A stretch of DNA of 64,000 bases. It comes from an uncultured Poribacteria bacterium. GTDB lineage: Bacteria; Poribacteria; WGA-4E; WGA-3G. A program made the translations under genes and the position numbers. The stretch is from NCBI GenBank assembly GCA_951828385.1, contig OX639973.1, positions 1,550,001 through 1,614,000 of the forward strand. Reading direction: 5' to 3'. Position 1 is the stretch's first letter. Each line of letters starts with the position of its first letter. The notes under the pieces are model-generated. The model was not told where the DNA came from, did not search any database, and saw nothing but the letters and a program-made list of their open reading frames with translations. Below are positions 35,721 to 45,179 of this stretch, one piece after another.

Positions 35721-35767
35721 AGCCCCGGTTCGAGACCGATTTAATAAAACAGGTCCCAAGACCGGGG
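35721..35767. repeat. Long imperfect hairpin GCCCCGGT...ACCGGGGC
   Basis: An 8-bp outer stem with an inner GACC/GGTC stem, lying 80 bases after the LamG-like gene. Possible repeat element. Confidence 0.45.
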
Positions 35768-35780
35768 CAAAACTTATGGG

Positions 35781-35805
35781 TCGCAAAAGATGTTACATCC
35801 TTTGC
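35781..35805 (+). terminator. Probable terminator after LamG-like gene
   Basis: CGCAAA-a-GATG-TTA-CATC-c-TTTGCG hairpin followed by GCGTTTTCTTTCC on the plus strand, 140 bases beyond the stop codon. Confidence 0.45.
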
Positions 35806-35872
35806 GGCGTTTTCTTTCCTACTTCAGAGATTCATGCAAGCGCAGTAGCACCGAAGCCAACAGGAAACAAGC

Positions 35873-36169
35873 CTACATTTCCATGTCGCCGTTTCTGTCG
35901 TCGTATCGACGAGGCTCGCGGCGTTCTGTGCGAGGGCGCGCGGGGTTGACTTTCAGGGGACGTCCCATCATATCTTGACCATCCAACGCTTCTATTGCTC
36001 GCTCGCCATCCTCTTGGTTTTCCATTTCAACGAATCCAAACCCTTTGGAGCGACCGTCATACCGGTCACGGATAATCGTAGCGGTAGCAACTGCCCCATA
36101 CTCACCAAAAAGCGTTTCGAGGTCTTCTTCCGTGGCGGCGTAAGGCACGTTGCCAACGTAGATATTCAT
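35873..36169 (-). CDS. RRM RNA-binding protein (RNP type)
   Basis: 98 residues: a single RRM with RNP2 IYVGNVP at residues 3-9 and RNP1 KGFGFVEM in the 40s, followed by an Arg-rich tail (PARPRTERREPRRYDDRNGD). Proteins of this layout are abundant single-strand RNA-binding proteins, cold-induced in cyanobacteria. The start is preferred over the longer frame because AAGGAG stands seven bases upstream and the RRM begins immediately. Its promoter is about 350 bases upstream, leaving a long leader. Confidence 0.92.
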   Translation of the reverse strand: MNIYVGNVPYAATEEDLETLFGEYGAVATATIIRDRYDGRSKGFGFVEMENQEDGERAIEALDGQDMMGRPLKVNPARPRTERREPRRYDDRNGDMEM

Positions 36170-36522
36170 CTCGTTTCTCCTTTTAGAAATTATATGTACC
36201 CTAACCGACACCATAAAGACATACGGTACACAGCGAGGACACACAATGCATCCACGCGAACCGATTTTTTCCAGTACACCGGCATAGGGTAATGAAAATA
36301 CGGGAAAATGAGAAAACTGAGCACTGTCAGCATTTTCAAAGGCAGAAATTTGGCAGCAAGCGTAGGAAAGATTGCAAAATTAGTCATCATCAATCTCTTG
36401 TCGGAAGCCTTATCCCCTCTCACAAAAGAGAGCGGTTTTGGTCCCAAACCATAAAACTGTCAAAACACTACTCGTAACTTTGCCAGCGGACACTATCACA
36501 TTTTCCTTAAAATCTGCAATAA

Positions 36523-36551
36523 ATTATATCACAACTTTTAGCATTTGTCAA
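36523..36551 (-). promoter_or_regulatory. Sigma-70 consensus promoter with long leader to RRM gene
   Basis: Minus strand TTGACA, 17 bases, TATAAT, perfect consensus. The next start codon in that direction is 36169, so the 5' untranslated region would be about 345 bases. No gene was seen in 36170-36622. Confidence 0.75.
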
Positions 36552-36622
36552 TAAAATTTTATTAATAGCAAAAATATTGCGTTTTTTCTCATGAGCCGTC
36601 AGCAATCAGCGATGGAAAAAAT

Positions 36623-39496
36623 TTACTTTGCGGTCATCCAATTATCCCCGATCCCTGCCTCTGTCCGAAGCGGTACGAGCAGCGACATCGCATTTTCCAT
36701 CTCCTCACAAACAATCTCAGCCTGCTCCGCCGCGAGTGCTTCCGGTGTCTCAAGCACCAATTCATCGTGAATCTGCAGTAGCATTTTTAACGGCAATTTA
36801 TCCGCATCAATGCGATGTTGGACATGTACCATCGCTGCCTTCATCAGATCCGCAGCGGACCCTTGCACGACGGTATTGATTGCCAACCGTTCGCCGAGGC
36901 TGCGCCGACTTCGGTTCGTAGCATAGATTTCATGAATTTCCCGTCGCCTGCCAGTGAGTGTACGCACATACCCGTGATCCGAGGCTTGCTGGACACATTG
37001 CTGCAGAAAACGATCTATTCCCGGAAAACGCGTTTTGTAATCGTCAATGAGGGTGGCTGCTTCCTTTACAGTCATCCCCTTAATCCGACGTGAGAGTCCA
37101 GTTGGAGAAACCCCGTAGATGATACCAAAATTGATCGTCTTTGCCTTATCACGAAGCTCCCGCGTAACCAATTCAGTCGGCACCTCAAACACCTGCGAGG
37201 CAACCGCCGTATGGATGTCTAAATCTTGGGTGAATGTCTCAAGTAGGCTTTCATCTTCGCTAAAGTGCGCCAAGATACGGAGTTCAATCTGCGAATAATC
37301 CGCACAGATTAACTTATGCCCCTCTGGTGCCCTAAAGGCACGCCGTAACTGTCTACCAATCTCTGTACGCACAGGAATATTCTGTAGATTCGGACCATCG
37401 GACTTCAAACGACCTGTTGCCGTCGTTAATTGATAGAGATGTGTATGGATACGGTCTGTTCTTTCATCAATCGCACTCTGAAGTTGTGCCAGATAGGTAC
37501 TCTGTAACTTACGATATTGGCGATAATCAATAATTAAACGCGGTACACTCGTTTTCGGATCGTTGACATCCTCTCTTAGAGAAAGTGCCTCTAACACAGT
37601 AACATCCGTGGAGATTTTGCCGCCGCGTGTACGTTTTACCGGTTTGAAACCGAGTTCCTCAAACAGCACTTGCACCAGTTGGTTTGGTGAATCAATATTA
37701 AACGGGTACCCGACTATTTCGTGAATCTCTTTCTGCCGAGCATCAACAAGCTTTTCAATGACACCACTTTGACGTTTGAGTTCCGCCCTATCGCAAACGA
37801 TGCCGTTATATTCCATCTCAGCGAGAATAGGTGCAAGCGGCGATTCTATCTCACGCACCAATTCTGTAATACCCAATTCCTCGAGTTTCGGGGTAAGGAA
37901 GTGATAGAGACGCAGCGTGATATCGGCATCTTCGGCAGCATAAACTGTGGCTTGTTCCAAAGGGACTTGATCAATCGTCTTCTGCCGTGTGTTTTCTGCT
38001 TCAAACAAACCACCTTGCTCCGCCGCTGCGTCGGTAGGTATTGCAGTACTTGGATCTGCCGTTAACTCCTCAAACGAGATCATTTTATGCTCTAAGTGGA
38101 GCAATGCCAACGTATCAAGGTTGTGCGACGGTGTCCGAGCATCGACCAATTGGCTTGCAAGCAGCGTATCGAAAACGACCCCTTGAAGTTTAACACCATT
38201 TCTAATAAGAATACCTGTATCAAACTTCAGATTATGCCCACATTTCGGTAGCGCGGGATCCTCAAGAATCGGTTTGAGTGCCGCAAGCACAGTGTCTGCA
38301 TCTAAATGACTTTCAGGCTGCGGCGAACGCACCGGTACATAAACACCTTGTTTCGGTTTCCAAGAGAAACTTAACCCGCAAAGTCCCGCTTCACGATCCA
38401 AACCATCTGTCTCGGTATCAAAACTGATGATTTCTTGTGCCGACAGCGTTTTAACAAGCCTGTTCAGTTCATCAAGCGTAGCAATCGCTGAATAGTCGCC
38501 TGTTTCGGCGGTGTCGTAGGTCCCCTTGTCCAAAATAGCATCCGTTTTCTGCGCTAATTCCGCAACCCGTTCCTTGCGCGTCGCAGGGGCGGCTACGGAC
38601 GCAGTATCTCCGCCTGCAAGCTTTGTTACAACCTGTTCATAACGTTTGAGTTCCAATTCCTGAAGCAGCGGGCGGATTTTCTGGAGATCAAGCGGTTTAA
38701 CGCGGGCTTGTTCTAAGGAAAAGTCCAAATCAGCGTCTCGTATCAAAGTTACCAGTTGTTTTGAAAGCGGAAGCTGCGAGCGCGCCTTCTCTAAATTCTC
38801 GCGACGTTTCCCTTTAATTTTAGCAATATTTTCAAAAATACCGTCAATAGAACCGTACTCCTGAATCAATTGTGCAGCGGTTTTCAAGCCTATTTTTTCG
38901 ACACCCGGTACATTATCAGAAGTATCACCCATCAACGCGAGCGCATCAATGACCTGGTCCGGTTTTATACCTTTCGTCTCCCACAACGATCGCTCATCAA
39001 TAATTTTATCGTTGTGAAGGTCCAACATCGTCACCCGATCACACAGAAGCTGCTCAAGGTCTTTGTCTCTGGAAATGATAGAAACATCAACATCTTCTGC
39101 GTTTGGATCATTAAGTATCGCTTGTGTAACAGAAGCGATGATGTCGTCTGCTTCTAATTCCGGTTTACCGAGCGTCAAGATACCAAACGCCTCAAGCAAT
39201 TGGAGGATGCGATGAATCTGGGTCACAAGGTCATCAGGCGCAGGCGAACGATTCGCCTTGTATCCTGAATAGAGTTCATTGCGAAACGTGTCGCCGGGTG
39301 TATCAATCGCAGCGACAATATACTTTGCCTCAAGTTCCATTAAAATTCTAATAAGCGTCCCGGCAAATCCGAAGACAGCATGTGTCGCCTCACCGGTGAC
39401 GCTACTTGTCAATCCGTTGCGGATCGCGTAATAAGCACGAAATATTTCGGCGTGCGTATCAATAATATAGACAGTATCTTTTTGCTCGTTCTGCAT
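36623..39496 (-). CDS. polA: DNA polymerase I
   Basis: 957 residues with all three domains. The 5'-3' exonuclease (residues 1-300) has ELEADDIIASV and ALMGDTSDNVPGVEKIG. The 3'-5' proofreading domain (about 345-530) has an intact DxE motif (ISFDTETDGL), GHNLKFDTGIL and YAAEDADITLRLY. The polymerase domain (about 570-957) has DYSQIELRILAHFS, RDKAKTINFGIIYG and QIHDELVLE. It fills gaps and removes RNA primers. It lies 18 bases after the flavoprotein gene at 39515 on the same strand, so it may share the transcript. Confidence 0.98.
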   Translation of the reverse strand: MQNEQKDTVYIIDTHAEIFRAYYAIRNGLTSSVTGEATHAVFGFAGTLIRILMELEAKYIVAAIDTPGDTFRNELYSGYKANRSPAPDDLVTQIHRILQLLEAFGILTLGKPELEADDIIASVTQAILNDPNAEDVDVSIISRDKDLEQLLCDRVTMLDLHNDKIIDERSLWETKGIKPDQVIDALALMGDTSDNVPGVEKIGLKTAAQLIQEYGSIDGIFENIAKIKGKRRENLEKARSQLPLSKQLVTLIRDADLDFSLEQARVKPLDLQKIRPLLQELELKRYEQVVTKLAGGDTASVAAPATRKERVAELAQKTDAILDKGTYDTAETGDYSAIATLDELNRLVKTLSAQEIISFDTETDGLDREAGLCGLSFSWKPKQGVYVPVRSPQPESHLDADTVLAALKPILEDPALPKCGHNLKFDTGILIRNGVKLQGVVFDTLLASQLVDARTPSHNLDTLALLHLEHKMISFEELTADPSTAIPTDAAAEQGGLFEAENTRQKTIDQVPLEQATVYAAEDADITLRLYHFLTPKLEELGITELVREIESPLAPILAEMEYNGIVCDRAELKRQSGVIEKLVDARQKEIHEIVGYPFNIDSPNQLVQVLFEELGFKPVKRTRGGKISTDVTVLEALSLREDVNDPKTSVPRLIIDYRQYRKLQSTYLAQLQSAIDERTDRIHTHLYQLTTATGRLKSDGPNLQNIPVRTEIGRQLRRAFRAPEGHKLICADYSQIELRILAHFSEDESLLETFTQDLDIHTAVASQVFEVPTELVTRELRDKAKTINFGIIYGVSPTGLSRRIKGMTVKEAATLIDDYKTRFPGIDRFLQQCVQQASDHGYVRTLTGRRREIHEIYATNRSRRSLGERLAINTVVQGSAADLMKAAMVHVQHRIDADKLPLKMLLQIHDELVLETPEALAAEQAEIVCEEMENAMSLLVPLRTEAGIGDNWMTAK

Positions 39497-39514
39497 TACT
39501 TCTATGGATGCCTC

Positions 39515-40585
39515 CTAATGCGGGAAATGCCAGCGGCGCAAGGAGTCTGATGCTGATAAACCCGCCTCTTGTCCAAGTGCGAACGCCGTTGCAATGAGGT
39601 TTCGTTCACCGGATATAATATCGCCTGCGGCAAAAAGTCCAGGAATCGGCTCCCCATTGCTATCCAACATCTGCATATCTTCGTTTGCGATAATCAAACC
39701 TTCCTCGTCTTTCTGGTAATCCCAGCCGTCAAGAAACTTCGTATTCGGGATTAACCCTTCATCAACGAGGAAGCCGTGGAAAAACAGTTCAGTGCCATCA
39801 ACCATCTCGAACCCCAAAAGGTCGGTTTTCTCACCAATGTGCCGTTTAATCTTTGTCTCAATGATATTAATTTTACGGGCTTTCACCTGTTCCAACACAG
39901 GTGGCGACATCCCGTGAGGTCTGCCGTTTGTCAGGATTGTGATTTTATCTGTAAAGTCTTGGGCACCGATCGCTGCCTCATAGATATAGTCGCCGACACC
40001 GAGGAGTGCTAAATGTTCGTTCACGTGAAGATGCCCATCGCAACGGATGCAGACGTGCCACCCTTTTTTATTACCAGCGTAACGGAAGACAGTCGCATAC
40101 TGTTTATATAACCGTTGCGCATCGGCTTCAAATTCTATATCGGGCCATTTGTCATCAAACCCGGCAGCAACGACAACGGTGCGCGCTTTAAAATATACCA
40201 CCTCTAAAGGTGTATTTTGTTTCAGTGCTTTTGTAGATGCTTCGATTTCAAAGATGTCGCCATTCTTCGTGAATTTTTGCACCAATCCATCGCGGATATC
40301 AATGCCGGTTTTCCGTTTCTCAGATCCGAGCATGAAATCCACAACCGGTCGGCTCTCCAGCCACTTCATGAGTTCTTTCGCAAAATGGGGTCCGATGATA
40401 CCGGGAAAAACGGGAGCATCTTCAATCTCCACCGACTTTGACCAGTAAGCACGCCCACGACTAAAACTTACTTTTCCAGAATGTAATACCAAAACATGTC
40501 GCATTTGATGGCTCGCTGAGACTGCGGCTTGCGTGCCAGCAGGTCCCGCCCCAATGACTGCAACATCGTAAATCGTTTCTTTCAT
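39515..40585 (-). CDS. Thioredoxin reductase-like FAD/NAD(P) oxidoreductase
   Basis: 356 residues. FAD-binding GAGPAGTQAAV at the N-terminus, the redox pair CIRCDG in the middle (equivalent to CATCDG of thioredoxin reductase), a second nucleotide-binding segment (LALLGVGDYIYEAAIGA) and a C-terminal FAD motif (GLFAAGDIISGERNLIATAFALGQEAG). It should pass electrons from NADPH to a disulfide partner; the protein is longer than standard TrxB and its partner is unknown. Located between ubiD-like and polA genes on the same strand. Confidence 0.85.
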   Translation of the reverse strand: MKETIYDVAVIGAGPAGTQAAVSASHQMRHVLVLHSGKVSFSRGRAYWSKSVEIEDAPVFPGIIGPHFAKELMKWLESRPVVDFMLGSEKRKTGIDIRDGLVQKFTKNGDIFEIEASTKALKQNTPLEVVYFKARTVVVAAGFDDKWPDIEFEADAQRLYKQYATVFRYAGNKKGWHVCIRCDGHLHVNEHLALLGVGDYIYEAAIGAQDFTDKITILTNGRPHGMSPPVLEQVKARKINIIETKIKRHIGEKTDLLGFEMVDGTELFFHGFLVDEGLIPNTKFLDGWDYQKDEEGLIIANEDMQMLDSNGEPIPGLFAAGDIISGERNLIATAFALGQEAGLSASDSLRRWHFPH

Positions 40586-40652
40586 TGTTCTGCTCCTAAC
40601 GGCTCATTGTAGGAAGGGTTGGGAACCCCGATGCCTATCTAAATCCTATTTC

Positions 40653-42098
40653 TCAAAACCCGTACTTTTTCCACTTTTCATCAACTAACGCAATCACGTC
40701 GTCAGACATCCGAATCTCCTCGGGCCACTCGCGTTGATAGCCTTCCTCCGCCCACTTCGTTGTCGCATCAATGCCCATCTTAGAACCGGCACCCATAAGC
40801 GGTGAAGCATGGTCCAGCACATCAACAGGTCCCTCGATGATTGTCACATCCCGTTTCGGATCAACATTGCTTCCGACATAGAAAAGCACCTCTTCGACAT
40901 TCTGAACATCAACATCTTTATCAACAACGATGATGATTTTGCTGAACATCAGCTGCCCGAGTCCCCAGAAACTGTGCATCATCTTTTTCGCCTGATAAGG
41001 GTAGCGTTTGTCGATAGAAATCAGTGCGAAATTGTGGAATACACCGAACAAAGGAAGATTCATATCCACCAGTTCCGGGAGTTGCGTCTTAATCAACGGC
41101 ATAAAGATCCGCTCAGTCGCCTTCCCCATGTAGCAATCCTCCATCGGCGGTTTACCGACAATAATCGTCTGATAAATCGGGTTTTTACGATGCGTAATCG
41201 CCGTGATGTGCATCAGTGGGTACGTATCTGCTAACGAATAAAACCCCGTATGATCGCCAAACGGGCCTTCTATACAGGTTTCGTCTGGCTCAATATACCC
41301 CTCAATCACGATGTCGGCATCTGCCGGGACAAGCATATCAATCGTCTTCGCAGGCACCATTTCGACATTCGATTTACGGAGAAACCCTGCAAATAGAAGC
41401 TCATCAATGCCAGAAGGCAGCGGTGCCGTACCGATATAAGACATCACCGGATCGCCGCCGAGTGCGATAGCCACAGGCATCTGTTGTCCCGCTTGACGGT
41501 ATTCGCGATGATGCGCGGCACCATCGTGATGAATCTGCCAATGCATCGCTAACGCGTGTGGGTTTATCTTTTGCAAACGATAAGTACCGACATTTCGTTG
41601 ACCTGTTTTGAGGCTATGCGTAAAAACTTGGGGTAAGGTGATATATCGGTCAGCATCAAGGGGCCAGCATTTAATAAGCGGCAGGACATCTAAGGACGCA
41701 TCCTCACCAGTAAGCACGACCTCTTGACACGCGCCTTTTTTGACGGTCTTTGGTGGAAAGTTCGTCAGTTGGGACAGCATCCGGAGGATCCTCACTTTAT
41801 CGAGGAGGGTATCAGGCGCATCCAATTTAATCATACTCTCAATTTCCGATGCGACCTGTCCGAGATCGTCAACACCGAGAGCCATCGCCATCCGCCGAAA
41901 AGAACCGTAGGTATTAATCAGGAGCGGCATCCGGCTGCCTTCAACCTTTTCAAACAGAAGCGCGGGGCCCTCTGATTTACTCACGCGATCGGTGATTTCG
42001 GCAATTTCGAGGTCCGGAGATACAGTCGTTTTAATGCGTTTGAGTTCGCCTGCCCGATCCAAGGCTTTCACAAACTCTGCAAGGCTATCGTATGCCAT
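40653..42098 (-). CDS. UbiD-family decarboxylase
   Basis: 481 residues aligning along their whole length with UbiD-like decarboxylases (AGELKRIKTTVSPDLEIAEITDRV, GPALLFEKVEG, NVGTYRLQKINPHALAMHWQIHHDGA, CIEGPFGDHTGFYS, KIIIVVDKDVDVQNVEEVLFYVGSNVDPKRD). These use prenylated FMN to remove a carboxyl group from aromatic or enoic acids. With mqnA and mqnE nearby, a role as the futalosine-pathway decarboxylase is plausible but not shown. No UbiX-like flavin prenyltransferase is in the window. Confidence 0.9.
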   Translation of the reverse strand: MAYDSLAEFVKALDRAGELKRIKTTVSPDLEIAEITDRVSKSEGPALLFEKVEGSRMPLLINTYGSFRRMAMALGVDDLGQVASEIESMIKLDAPDTLLDKVRILRMLSQLTNFPPKTVKKGACQEVVLTGEDASLDVLPLIKCWPLDADRYITLPQVFTHSLKTGQRNVGTYRLQKINPHALAMHWQIHHDGAAHHREYRQAGQQMPVAIALGGDPVMSYIGTAPLPSGIDELLFAGFLRKSNVEMVPAKTIDMLVPADADIVIEGYIEPDETCIEGPFGDHTGFYSLADTYPLMHITAITHRKNPIYQTIIVGKPPMEDCYMGKATERIFMPLIKTQLPELVDMNLPLFGVFHNFALISIDKRYPYQAKKMMHSFWGLGQLMFSKIIIVVDKDVDVQNVEEVLFYVGSNVDPKRDVTIIEGPVDVLDHASPLMGAGSKMGIDATTKWAEEGYQREWPEEIRMSDDVIALVDEKWKKYGF

Positions 42099-42281
42099 GA
42101 AAATCCTTTCAATTTTAATTAGCGGTCAGTAATCGGCAATATCAGTGTAGATAATCTATCATTTCCGTTCTATCCCTACAAAACTCTGTGGCATTTGACA
42201 GAGTGTTGGCGGACCGATTGCACACAACAGTATTGAGAAAAATAGAATATGCTTCATTGTGTGTTTCCTTCGTGTATAGTA

Positions 42282-42351
42282 CATCACATTTGCTTGAGGG
42301 TGTCAACCACAAAAATGTGATGCCCGATTCCAGAGGTTGGCAATCGGGCAT
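42282..42351. other. Two overlapping 10-bp stem-loops
   Basis: CATCACATTT (42282-42291) pairs with AAATGTGATG (42313-42322), and ATGCCCGATT (42320-42329) pairs with AATCGGGCAT (42342-42351). The stems share three bases, so the full structures compete. On the minus strand the second hairpin is followed by CACATTTTTG, so it could terminate the TPR transcript. The rest of 42099-42429 shows no gene. Confidence 0.55.
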
Positions 42352-42429
42352 GTTAAAGGTTATGGTATTATAGCCTCCGAGTGTGAACTCGAGGAAAAAG
42401 GGACTGTCCAAAGGTGGACGGTCTATGCT

Positions 42430-44280
42430 TCAATCCGCTGCCAATTTACCAGAAATCTGTTTTAACCCTTGCTGATAGTTACGATTTTTCGGTTCAAGTG
42501 CTAATGCCTTTCGGATCGCTTGTTCGGCTTGCCGATAATCGCCACGCCGGAAATCAATGAGTGCAAGCGTATTGTAGTAACTGGCGACATTCGGATCCAG
42601 ATGAATCGCCTCCTGTGCGTAACGCCGCGCCGTCTCTAAACCGCTTTTGGGATCCGCTTTATCGCCGCTGGCAACCTTCGCGCTTAACTGTGCCAAAGCA
42701 TGATAAGCCTTCGGTAAACCAGACGATAGGTACGCCTTCTCTGCCGCACCAAAATCGCCTTGCCCCGCCTGAAGCTCACCGATAAGATAATAGGTTTCTG
42801 TCAAAAACGGTGGCTGAACGGATGATCGCTCCGCCGGTTGCAAATCACCCGTAGCGGATACCGAGAGGTTAACAGCCTTTTCAAGTGCTGTGAGTGCTGC
42901 AGTGGTCAAATCCTGATCGGGTTCTTGACGAATATCACCTTCCGCCTTCGCCAGATACGCGTAACATAAACCGAGGTTGTGATACGCTTCTGCATCGTCC
43001 GGCTTCAGGGAGATAATCGTTAGATACGCGTCAGTTGCCGCCGCATAACGCTTCTGATTCAGCAAAATCATCGCAATTTTTAGATGTGCCTCTAAAAACT
43101 GGGGGTCCAACGTAACCGCTTGTCGGTAATGTTTTAAAGAGAGCTCCGTCTTATTCTGCCTGAAATACGCCAACCCGATGCCTGCGTGCGCCTTCGCGAA
43201 GTCCGGTTGAAGTTCCAATGCCTTCTGTTGTGCAGCGACCGCCTCGTCGTATTTCTCAAGCATTGTATAGGCGACACCGATACCATTATAAGCAGCAACC
43301 GATTGTGGATCCATGCCGAGTGCTTTCTGGTACTCCCAGACGGCTTTCTCATAGTGTCCGTCTTTGAGGTAAAGCCTACCGATATTGACGAGAACCTGCG
43401 CGCGTTCGGCTGCACCTTGTGTCCGCTGCAATGCACCACGCAACTGATGGAGCGGCGTGAGCACAGCTTTTCGTTCCTGAAACAACGCCATCTGTTCGCG
43501 TGCGGCCGCTGCATCTCCTGCGCGGAGATACGCCTGTGCAAGATTATAGAGTGCCTCAACAAGTGCTGGATCGTTCTGATATGCGGTACGATACGCACTG
43601 ATAGCATCAGTCCACCGCTTTTCGTGCGCGTAGAGCAGCCCTAACTGATAGTGCGCAGCTGCGAATTGCGGTGCAATAGCAATCGCGCGGCGTTGATGTC
43701 GGATCGCTGCTGCGCGTTCCCCGCGCTTACTATAGACATTCCCGATTTGATGATGAATCATCTCATCGTCCGAATCTAACGCAACCGCCACCTTGTAAGC
43801 GTCAAGTGCCTCGGCATACCGGTGTGTGCTCGCGTAAGCACTTCCTAAAGCCGCGTGTGTATACGCCCAATCAGGCGCATAAGCAATCGCGCGCTGATAT
43901 GCGGCAACGGCATCCTCAAACTTTTCAAGTCCGGTATACGCCAAACCCAAACCGTAGTAAGCCGCCGGAATATCCGAATCGGATGAAGTTACTGTGGTTC
44001 CCGGAACTCCGTTTGGCGCTGTAGCAGCTATGACTTGCTGGTACTCGTCAACCGCTTCGGCATAAGCCTCAATTTGGAGGTACACTTTAGCGAGTTTCAA
44101 ACGGACTTCATTCTGAGTACCATCTGCAGCGAGCTGTGTTCTGTACGCGCGAATCTGCGCGGTGATGTCCGAGGTACCTGTAACCTCTTGGCAGAACGCG
44201 TCTGGAAGCTGATAGAGGGTAAGGTGGCACCCTAAGAGTGCCACCCATACAACTGTATAATAGGAAAGTTTTGGTCGCAC
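42430..44280 (-). CDS. Secreted TPR-repeat protein
   Basis: 616 residues. N-terminal signal peptide or anchor (LSYYTVVWVALLGCHLTLYQLPDAFC) with a possible lipobox-like cysteine, then about ten or more tetratricopeptide repeats (AYYGLGLAYTGLEKFEDAVAAYQRAIAYAPDW, and so on) in two blocks, ending in AEQAIRKALALEPKNRNYQQGLKQISGK. TPR domains act as scaffolds for protein contacts; no partner can be named. It lies 34 bases after the DUF1080-like gene at 44315 on the same strand. A helix-rich gap with PAERSSVQPPFL breaks the repeats near residue 480. Confidence 0.88.
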   Translation of the reverse strand: MRPKLSYYTVVWVALLGCHLTLYQLPDAFCQEVTGTSDITAQIRAYRTQLAADGTQNEVRLKLAKVYLQIEAYAEAVDEYQQVIAATAPNGVPGTTVTSSDSDIPAAYYGLGLAYTGLEKFEDAVAAYQRAIAYAPDWAYTHAALGSAYASTHRYAEALDAYKVAVALDSDDEMIHHQIGNVYSKRGERAAAIRHQRRAIAIAPQFAAAHYQLGLLYAHEKRWTDAISAYRTAYQNDPALVEALYNLAQAYLRAGDAAAAREQMALFQERKAVLTPLHQLRGALQRTQGAAERAQVLVNIGRLYLKDGHYEKAVWEYQKALGMDPQSVAAYNGIGVAYTMLEKYDEAVAAQQKALELQPDFAKAHAGIGLAYFRQNKTELSLKHYRQAVTLDPQFLEAHLKIAMILLNQKRYAAATDAYLTIISLKPDDAEAYHNLGLCYAYLAKAEGDIRQEPDQDLTTAALTALEKAVNLSVSATGDLQPAERSSVQPPFLTETYYLIGELQAGQGDFGAAEKAYLSSGLPKAYHALAQLSAKVASGDKADPKSGLETARRYAQEAIHLDPNVASYYNTLALIDFRRGDYRQAEQAIRKALALEPKNRNYQQGLKQISGKLAAD

Positions 44281-44314
44281 TTGTTACCGTCCGTATGGCG
44301 AATGGGAACACCAC

Positions 44315-44983
44315 CTAAAGACGTTGTTTGATGCGTCCCCATGTCGTCGCTAATTTATCCTGCGGTTCGACTGGCGTCTCACCGCCAACAATCTCATCAC
44401 CAGAGACTTTGACATCATCAAAACTCGCGGCGGTCTCCCATGCCCAGACACCGGCTTGACCTGCGGCGTATCCTGCATCGGTTTCATCGGCGAGTTCACC
44501 TTGGTCTTCACCGTTAATCCAGAGTTTCATCGAAATGCCTTCCACAGTGACCCGCATGTCAAACCATTCGCCGTTCGCGATAGTGACGTTAGTCCCGGCA
44601 AGTTCGCCGACCTTGTCGCGAGCGTCCCATGCGCCTTCCTTATGTCGCCAAAGCTCCGTCTTGTTATCCGGGACGTTGAGGTAGTAGACATAGTACTCCA
44701 TCTCACTTTGCGCACGAAAGACAACGCCTGCCCAGTTTCCCTCATCAAGTCGAACTTTCGCCTCAACCGTGTAATCTTCCCATCCAACCTCACCGACGAG
44801 GGAATGCTCTGCTCTACCGCCTTTAGCGAGTTTATAAGTGCCGTCCTCAACACTCCAAGCACCGTTAGCCGGTGTCCAATCGGCTGCATCCGCTTCAAAT
44901 GACCAAGACTGCTCGCCTGCATAAGCGAAAGATGCTACAAGTATGAGGCAACAACTTATAACAGTTGAAAACAGATATTTCAT
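44315..44983 (-). CDS. Secreted DUF1080/LamG-like protein with TTWGRIK tail, copy 2
   Basis: 222 residues. Signal peptide MKYLFSTVISCCLILVASFAYA, then a concanavalin-like domain of DUF1080 type (WSFEADAADWTPANGAWSVEDGTYKL, YTVEAKVRLDEGNWAGVVFRAQSEMEYYVYYLNV, ELWRHKEGAW, MRVTVEGISMKLWING, AGQAGVWAWETAASFDDVKV). It ends EPQDKLATTWGRIKQRL, the shared tail. Start supported by AAGGAG eight bases upstream. Paralog of the neighbouring gene 45180-45860, which it follows by about 200 bases. Likely binds glycans outside the cell; no activity is evident. Confidence 0.85.
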   Translation of the reverse strand: MKYLFSTVISCCLILVASFAYAGEQSWSFEADAADWTPANGAWSVEDGTYKLAKGGRAEHSLVGEVGWEDYTVEAKVRLDEGNWAGVVFRAQSEMEYYVYYLNVPDNKTELWRHKEGAWDARDKVGELAGTNVTIANGEWFDMRVTVEGISMKLWINGEDQGELADETDAGYAAGQAGVWAWETAASFDDVKVSGDEIVGGETPVEPQDKLATTWGRIKQRL

Positions 44984-45179
44984 GAATATTGCTCCTTTTA
45001 TAGGAAATTTTAGAATTAACGAACCATTGTTGATTGGCGCACTTACAAAGCGCGCCAACGCATCAATGTCTATATATCAAAACGTTCAAACGCGATTACA
45101 GGTACATATTAAAGTTGCTTCAAAAGTTTTCAACAAGGTTCTCACGCAGAAAACTTCTGAGGCTAAACCTTACACAAAA

